This document shows positions 45,701 through 54,700 of a DNA stretch of 64,000 nucleotides, piece by piece (the first letter of the stretch is position 1; each line of letters opens with the position of its first letter). The DNA comes from Rhodanobacter sp. T12-5 (GTDB lineage: Bacteria > Pseudomonadota > Gammaproteobacteria > Xanthomonadales > Rhodanobacteraceae), in contig NZ_NPKN01000007.1 of assembly GCF_008329435.1 (NCBI RefSeq), forward strand, positions 62,001 to 126,000, in the 5' to 3' direction. A program made the translations under genes and the position numbers. The notes beneath the pieces were generated by a model. That model ran no database searches and was not told where the DNA came from. It saw nothing but the letters and a program-made list of their open reading frames with translations.

Positions 45701-48700
45701 ACCCCAACGCCAACCTTCAGATCGTCGGCGCCGACGTGCTCGGCAGCACCGTGCACAACGGCGTGCAGACCTGGCTGGTGCGCGTCACCGAAGCTGGGCT
45801 CAAGCTGATTCGCTTGACCGGCGCCGGCACGGCAACCGTCACCGTATCGGTCGCGGGCGACCTCAACCGTGACGGCGCCATCGACGGCGCCGACAGCGCC
45901 GCGTTCGAGCAAGACCTCGCAAGTACACACCTTGGGGCCGACCTCAACGGCGACGGTCAGGTCGACAGCACCGACCGCCAGGTCCTCTACGCCAACTACG
46001 GCTGGCGCGCCAACCAGTCACCGGTGAACGCCGTCAATGCACCTGCCACCCTCACCCACGCCGACCTCGCCGTGCGTATCCCGCTGGCCTCCATCGCCCA
46101 GGACTACGAAGGCGACGACGTGTTCTGGCGCGTGCTCGGCGCTACCCACGGCACCGCCATCCTGAGCGACGATGGCCAAGCGGTGATCTTCACCCCCGAA
46201 GCCGGCTACAGCGGCGCCGCTACGCTTACCCTGGGTGCCGATGACGGCTACGCATCCAGTGCGCCGATTACGTTGAACATCAACGTCAGCTCTGCGGCGC
46301 TGACTGCAATCCATGTCGAACGCATCCCGGCAATGGCTGCTGGCGATCGTCAGCAGTTGGTAGTGACGGGTGATTTCGCCGACCAGGAAAACGTCGTCCT
46401 CCCGATCGATTACCTCACCGTCGTTTCATCCGACCCATCCGTTGTCACGGTGATGGCCGGCGGGATACTGCACGCACGGGAAGATGGCACGACCTTGGTC
46501 ACCATCTCGGCGCATGGCATAAGCGCGTACAACGCGTTGATCGTCAATGCCGACGGCGAAGCTCCGTTGGCCATACAGGGCAACGAGCTGGACGTCTTTC
46601 CGCCACGAATCAACCTGGCCGCTGCGATTGGGCAACGCCAGATCGACGTTTCTTCCCTGGATACCGGCGAAAGCCTGTCAGCGGCGTCCACTGGGACTCA
46701 ATACCATTCAAGCAACCCCTCCGTTGTGACGGTGACACCGGACGGATTGCTCAAGGCGCACGCTGCCGGCACGGCCATCATCACGATCATCCATGACGGG
46801 CTCCAGGCCGAGATTCAAGTGACGGTTAATGTGCCAGCGGTTGGCCCAGTAGCCATGAACGCCGAGGCCGGCGCTGTCACGCAGGACGAGCAGGGAGACA
46901 CCCTGATGGTCGCCGGCGGCAGCGTGGCCCATGACGCCGACGTTTCGCTCCAGCGCGTGGATGCGGCATCGGTAGGCATGACTGCGCCGGCACCGGACTT
47001 CCTCGACGTCATTTCCGCGGTCAAGGTGGACATTGGCGGCGAAAAGGCAGGCAACCCGCTCCAGTTCGCCCTGAAAGTCAATGCGCCCATCGACCCGGCT
47101 ACCGGCGAACCGAAAGTACTGGAGGCCGGTACCACCGTGTATTTCTGGCGACTGGGGACAGTCACCCTGGCCGACGGCAGCGTTCATCAGACATGGTGGC
47201 TGGCCGACGACGGCGTCATCGGGACCGATGGATTGGCGCATACCGCCAGTCCGCCCTACGGTGGGGCCACGGTAGGGGGCGTGTATTTTGCGACCGTCTC
47301 CAAGCAACCCGTGCAGAACGGTGGCGTGCAGGATGTACACCTGAAAGGCGCTGCAATGGATTGGCAGGCCTATTGGATGGGAGCGATGGGAATCGGCTTC
47401 CGCGCAGCCTTATCGCCCAGCCTGGCGGGGTTGTTGGTTCAGATGACGACAAATGCCGCGCAGTCCATCGTGGCACTGGACTACACCATTGCGGGTACCG
47501 CGCAAGCGACCGTCCCCGTGAGCGACCTATTGTCCACCAGCGACGCAACCTTCCCGGTACCCGGCGACTATCTACAGAATCCCAGCGCAGCTCCCTTCAT
47601 CACCAACATGTCGTACAAGGCCGCCTCGCAGGACTTGACGATCACAGGAAACTTCGGCAGCGGGCGCTTGCTCGTCAGATTGATTCCGAATGGTTCGCAA
47701 CTGGTCCAGCCGGGCGTCTTCGACGACGGTCAATTGACCCCGGACAGGGGATTGGTATGGGATGAAATCGTTGCCGGTGCACCCGGTTCGGATGGCCTGG
47801 CGCAAACCATCACCATACATATCCCTGATGGAATGGCGTTAAGCCAGGAGGCGATCAAGGTAATCCGGCAAATACCGGTACTGGCCAGCGACGGGTCGGT
47901 TGATCACTACGAAAGCGTCGGCAGCAACCTGGTGGCTGCCTTCACGGGGAGCAAGGGGGAAACGATTGCCACCTCGGACAACGCGATCTACATCTTCAAG
48001 GGTACCGGTCAAGCTACCGCCGATAGCAGCGCGCCCGTCGAAACACGTGCAACCATCACCAAAGACGAAAACGGGAACCCCATCCAGCCCGGGCGTCTGG
48101 GCACGAACATGGTCACGTACTCGCAAGATGGTTCGCTCGCTTTTGTAGCTTCCTTTAGAAGTCGAGAAATCTATGTCATCGACATGATGACGCGATCCAT
48201 CGTGTACACGATCCCCGTCGTCTCCGGCCAAGGTGAGATCAGCGGCCTGATCGCCCATGACGGCTGGCTCTATGTTTCGCTGCAATCGGACGGCGCAAAT
48301 CTTTCCATCCTGAAATCCTCGGCCGACGATGTTGGCGGCGGCTTGATGCGCATCAACATTGACCGAACGTCCCCACAGTTCTTCGAGCAGCAGCAGGGAC
48401 TGAGCGGCCTGCCCGGTGGCAACCAGATCAAGGGCGGCTTCGAATCGATCGCGATCAATGACAACAGCTACATGGCGGCTACATCGCTGAGTGGGCGTAT
48501 CGATTTCATCGACCTGAACAGCATCGACGAGAATGGGACAGTTGCCAACGCCATTTCGGTCGGCGCGGAAATTTACCAATCGCCCAGTTACGACAACGCG
48601 ACCTGGAATGTGGTTTCGGGCAAGGAGCCCGGTCAATTCGTGGTCACCAACATACATGCCGTGGATCACGGCGTGACCACGATTCAGTTGCCGCTGGACG

Positions 48701-51700
48701 AAAATGGCAGGATCGACGCCTCACAGACCGTGACGACCAATACCATTTCCACCGCAGTGTCGCTGGAAAAGTACGGGATTCACCGCGACCATTTCCGCGA
48801 GAACATCCGTGGCGCTTCAGACGTGGTGATCGTGGAATACAACGGCAAGGAATATGCCCTGGTTTCTGACCGGAACTTCTGGTACTACGACCCCACGGTC
48901 ACGGGCCTGTCGACACTTCCCCCTTATCAAACAGGCGGAAAAATAGGCGTCATCGAAGATCCATTCGGGAAGGATGGCGCACCCGTTTACCTTGGAGCCA
49001 CCAGTGCAATGGCTGGCGCATCCATAAAAGATCTCACCATCGGTGCAGATGGGCTGCTCTATGCCAAGGTATGGAACTACGAGCCCGACTACGACATGTT
49101 CGCCGCGTCGTATTTCTCGCTGTATACCTGGGATGCCGCGGCGCTCGTCCAGGCGGCAATCAATGCCCGCGGCCAGTGGGATTACTGGCGCGGCAAAAAC
49201 ATCGATCCACTGAGCCGTCCCATTGATCGGTTCTACGATGGCACTTCGGCCGGCATCGGCACCATGATGCCAGTGGTGACGCCATCCCAATACAAGGGAA
49301 CGTCGGATACGGAGTCGTTCTACGCGCTGTGGACGGTCGCCGGGTACAACCCCTCTGGTTTGCCGGTGGAACTGGCTTCTGCAGAAGGAAGAGTCCCGGT
49401 CTATGACATCCAGTACACGCCACTTGCGCCCGTGGTGAAGCCATTGGATCTCTTGTCCGAAATGAGCCCAATGGGAGCTGTGCTGTGGAGCGTCCTTGAC
49501 ACCAAATATGATTCAGGCCTCGCAACTGAATTTCATGAGAATATCGAGAAAATGTCCACGGAGGGATGGACGCTGGATAAGGTGCATCACGAAAACGCCA
49601 AGAAAATTGGCGAATCCATGGTCGATGCCTTATTGGATTCTGCCGTGGAAACCGCGACCGCAGGAGCGCTGGCAGCCAGTGGTAAATTCATGGAACTCGA
49701 ATCTCTGGTCCAGATCAGATTCGAAAAGCGGCTGGTCGTTGCCACGAACGAATGGATCGTCGCGCGGAAAATTTCCATTGCGGTCGACTTGCCGCACTAT
49801 GTCCAGGATATGGAGAAAATAAAGGGAATATCAGAGAGAATAGCCAAGGCGGCTGTCGCGCTTTACCACTACGGAATAGATGACAATTACAACATTACCG
49901 ACCCTGAAAACTGGAAGGATATTATTTCCATATTCTCTCCTGATGCCGGCAAATGGTTTGAGCTCGCTGACAGCGCGTTGGGAGCCTATTTCAATCCCGC
50001 CTACGCCAAGCTGAAAGAAGAGCTTGGGCATGTTCTTGACGCGGTTCTCCATAAATCACCCGGAGAAGCGATTCAGTACTTCCTGCATCTCGGCGACGAC
50101 AAGCCGGGCGAGGGTAGCGGCACGGAGATAACCCATGCCGGTACCACGGTCGCCCCGCAGGATTATCGCATTCCACCTGTCGAACCCGGCACGGATGTGA
50201 AAAACGGTCAAGGCGATGTTCTGTTTACCGCGCCAGCGCAGGCTTCGATGGATGCGTCGCAGGCGATCACCTGGTACGCCAACCAGGTGAGCCGGTTGCG
50301 TGACATGACAGCTGGGCTTCCTACTTCCGACATGCGCGCCCAACAAGCCGTGCAGCTTATGGGCATGCTCAACCAGGCGACCGCCAACGCTATTGGTGAT
50401 CCAGTCGAACAGATGTTCTTCAAGTTCAATTTTCCGATGTACTCCCTTGAAGATCTGACGCTGCAATTCCAGGGGCAGTACAGCGGCAGCAAGCTCTACG
50501 ACGCCATCCAAGGCAATATCGTGTCTGCCGTCCAGTCCAAGGCATCGACACTGACGAACGGCGGAGAAATTGCCGTGCCCTTGCCGGATGCGGCCATCAT
50601 GGCTGGCCCCGGAACCCAGCAACAGCTGTCGCTTGGCGACGTGAACGCGCTATTGCCAGCTGCCATCTCCTACTGGACGAATCTTGGCGTCCCCGAATCA
50701 GTCTTCAAGGACGTGACTGTGTCGATTGCCGATCTGGAGGATCTGCTGGTCGGCAAGACCGATGGCAATAGCATCACTCTGGATACAACTGGGGCAGGCT
50801 GGGGTTGGTACACCGGCGCACCGGGAGCAGGTGCTTTCGACCCGGTGGATGGCTCCAGCTCCCATTTTGTTGCCAAGGAATCCGGCGCGGCGTACGGAAA
50901 AATGGATCTTTTGACCGTGCTGATTCATGAACTCGGCCATGTCGCGGGTGCGCAGGACGTGATGCGCTCCTCCGATTGCATGTATCCGTACATGACCCCT
51001 GGCGACCGCCGTCTCCCGACAAGTCTGGACAAGACGACGGAGTCCGCGGGTAGCCAATTGATGACGCAATCCGTGACAACGCAACCAGCCGATTCCGGCG
51101 CTCATGCGTTGGCGTCGACGCAGGCGGATGAGATGCGATCGCTTGCTCTTCGTGCCCCGGAATTCATGGTCGCGCGGGCTGATGCGCAAAATGGTCCGGC
51201 TGACGGATTGGTCAACTCCGGTTTCAACGGCACGGACGGCTGGAAAGTCGACGGCAAGGCGGTCACGGGGAACGGCTCGGTGGTGCTCGACGAGATCGCG
51301 GGAGGCCAGACGCGGATCAACCAGATCTTTACCGTAGGCCCCAACGACCAATTCCTTCGCTTCACCGTCGACAGCGCTTCGCTGGTCAACTCGGGCAATC
51401 TTCCCGAGGACGCGTTCGAGGTCGCGCTGCTCGACGCCAACACGGGCGCGTCGCTGCTGGGCTCGATCGGCCTCAGCCACACCGACAGCTTCCTCAACCT
51501 GCAGGGCGACGGCCAGGCGTTCTTGTCCAGTGCAGTGCGCGTGGTCGCCAATGCCGACGGCAGTCGAACCTATGTCGTCGACCTGCGTGGCATCGCCGCC
51601 GGCACGGCGGTGAACCTTTCCTTCGACCTGCTCGGTTTCGGCGAGGCGCGCAGCCAGGTCACCATCCGCGACCTGCACATCGGTGTGCCCGAGACCTATG

Positions 51701-54700
51701 ACGACACGGCACAGACCGCCGAGGACACGCCGCTGACCGTGGCCGCGCTGGCCAACGACATCGCTGCTGACCAGCCGGGCTTCCTACCGGTCGTCGTCGA
51801 TGGTCCGGCACACGGGCAAGTGACGATCAACCCCGACGGCACCTTCGCCTACACACCCGACGCCGACTACTTCGGCCCGGACCGCTTCACCTACAAGCTG
51901 AGCGACGGTCAGATCGACTCGAACGTCTCCTCGGTCGATATCACTGTCACTCCGGTCAACGACGCACCCGTCGCCAGCGACTTGGCGCCGGCTACGCTTG
52001 AGGACACGCCGCAGATCATCGACCTGCTGGCGCAGGCGCATGATGTGGACAGCACGACGCTGACGCCGCGAATCGTCGATGGACCAGTGCACGGACAATT
52101 GGTGGTCAACACCGATGGCACCTACAGCTACACGCCGGGCGCCAACTTCAATGGCGCCGACAGCTTCAGCTACGTCGTGAACGATGGCGAGCTGGACTCG
52201 GCCGTTGCTACCGTGCAGATTTCGGTCACGTCGGTCAACGATGCGCCGATGGGTGCCAGCGCCACCGTGACTACGCTGGAAGACACGGCATATGTCTTCC
52301 AGGCCAGCGACTTCGGTTTCGCCGATGCCAGCGACGCGCCGGCCAATGCCTTTGCTGCTGTCGTCGTGGGTGACCTGCCGTCGCTCGGCAGCCTGACGCT
52401 CAACGGCCAGGCCATCGTGGCCGGCCAGCGCATCACGGTGGCTGACATCACCGCGGGTCTGTTGCAGTTCTTCCCAGCCACCAACACCAGCGGCGACGCC
52501 TATGCGTCCTTTACCTTCCAGGTGCAGGACGACGGTGGCACGGCTAATGGCGGTGTGGATACCGACCTGATCGCCCGGACGCTGACGATCAATGTCACCT
52601 CGGTCAACGACGCCCCGACCGGCACCAACACTACCGTCACCACACTGGAAGACACGTCTTACGTGTTCCAGGCCAGCGATTTCGGCTTTGCCGATGGCAA
52701 CGACACGCCGGCCAATGCCTTTGCTGCTGTCGTGATCGGCGACCTGCCGCTGGTTGGCAGCGTGCTGCTCGACGGCCAGGCGGTCATCGCCGGCCAGCGC
52801 ATTACGGTGGCAGACATTACCGCCGGCCTGCTGCGGTTCGTGCCGTCTGCCAACGCCAACGGCAAGGCCTATGCCTCCTTCACCTTCCAGGTGCAGGACG
52901 ATGGCGGCACGGCCAACGGCGGTGTCGACACCGACCCGACGGCCCGCGCGTTCACCATCGACGTGACCTCGGTCAACGATGCGCCGACCGGTGCCAGCAC
53001 CGCCGTGACGACCTTGGAAGACACGCCCTACGCCTTCCAGGTCAGCGACTTCGGCTTCGCCGATGCCGACGATGCACCGGCCAACGCCTTCAGCGCCATC
53101 ATCGTGGGTGACCTGCCCTTGGCCGGTAGCTTGACCCTCGACGGTCAAGCGGTTACGGCCGGCCAGCGCATCAACGCCGCGGACATCACCGCCGGCTTGT
53201 TGCAATTCCTGGCCGCTCCCAACGCCAACGGCGACGCCTATGCCTCCTTCACCTTCCGGGTGCAGGACGATGGCGGCACCACCCACGGCGGTCTCGACAC
53301 CGATCCGACGGCCAAGACCCTGACCATCAACGTCACGCCGGTCAACGACGCGCCGGTCGCCGCGGCTTCGACCCAGGTCACTGGCGTGGAAGACACGCCC
53401 TACGTCTTCGCCTGGAGCGACTTCCCGGTCAGCGACATCGACAGTAGTGCGCTTTCGATCGTGCTGGCCTCGCTACCGACGGATGGCACGTTGCAGGTCT
53501 ACGATGGCGCTGCCTGGGTTGCCGCCACGAGGGGGCAAACTCTGACCTCGGCTGATATCGACGCGGGCCACCTGCGCTTCGTACCGGCTGCCAATGCCTC
53601 GGGTATGGCTGGCTTCGGCGGCGATGGCACCGGCAATCTCCAGTCGCACTACGCCCGCTTCGACTACCGCGCCAGCGATGGCGAGCTGCTGAGCGAGCTG
53701 GCCAGCGTGCTCGTGGACATCACGCCTGTGGCCGATGCGCCCACGCTCTCTCTCACCGAACGTCCCGGCGCCACGCAGGAAGTGTTCCGTACCGATTGGG
53801 AAGATGTGGACGACCGTAGCCCCACCTCCACGCTGATGCATGGCGACAGCCTGGACGGCTGGAACCTGGTCAAGCAGCCCGATCACACCTGGGGTGGCTG
53901 GAACGGCTTCGAAGTCTGGTCCGAGGGCGATCGCATGGACGGCCCGCACGGCCGACCCGTCGAGGTCCACGCCGCCACCGACGGCGGCCACAACTGGCTG
54001 GAGCTCAACGATGCCCAAGGCCTGGGCAACCAGACCATCGGCATCGAACGCCAAGTGGACACCATGGCCGGTGCCACCTATACGCTGAGCTTCGACTACG
54101 CCGGCCGCATCGGCTACAGCGCCGACTACACCGCCATCGGGATCTACGTCGACGGCGTGGAAATCGCCCACTACGCCGGCACCAGTCCGGACGATTCCCT
54201 GGCATGGCAGGCGCTGAGCTTCAGCTTCGTGGGCACGGGCGGACCGCAGACCTTGAGCATCGTCACCGAAGCGACCAAGCGCGATGCCAACGGTCGCGGT
54301 GCCATGCTGGACAACCTGGTGTTGACCCAGGCACTGCCGGCCAACACCGGCCTGGAGGACACTGCCATCCCGCTGTCGGCGATCCAGGCCGCCCTGGCCG
54401 ACACCGACGGCTCCGAGGCGCTACGCCTGACGGTTGGTGCCCTGCCCGTCGGCGCGACCCTGAGCGACGGCACGCATAGTTTCACTGCCGCGGCCGGCGC
54501 CACCTCGGCTGACATCTCCAGTTGGACGCTCGATGCGCTCACGCTGTTGCCACCGGCGAATTTCAACGGCACATTCGACCTCACCGTCGAAGCCACGGCC
54601 ATCGAAACCGCCAACGGTGACGTGGCCCGCACCGTCGCCGCGCTCACCGTCACCGTGCTACCGGTCGACGACGCTCCCGTCGCCCAGGCAGACAACGTCA

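Noticed and set aside
52252..53358. The 369-bp tandem repeats as a CRISPR-like or mobile repeat
   Set aside because: They are in frame inside the giant gene, have no spacers and encode a recognisable cadherin-like unit.
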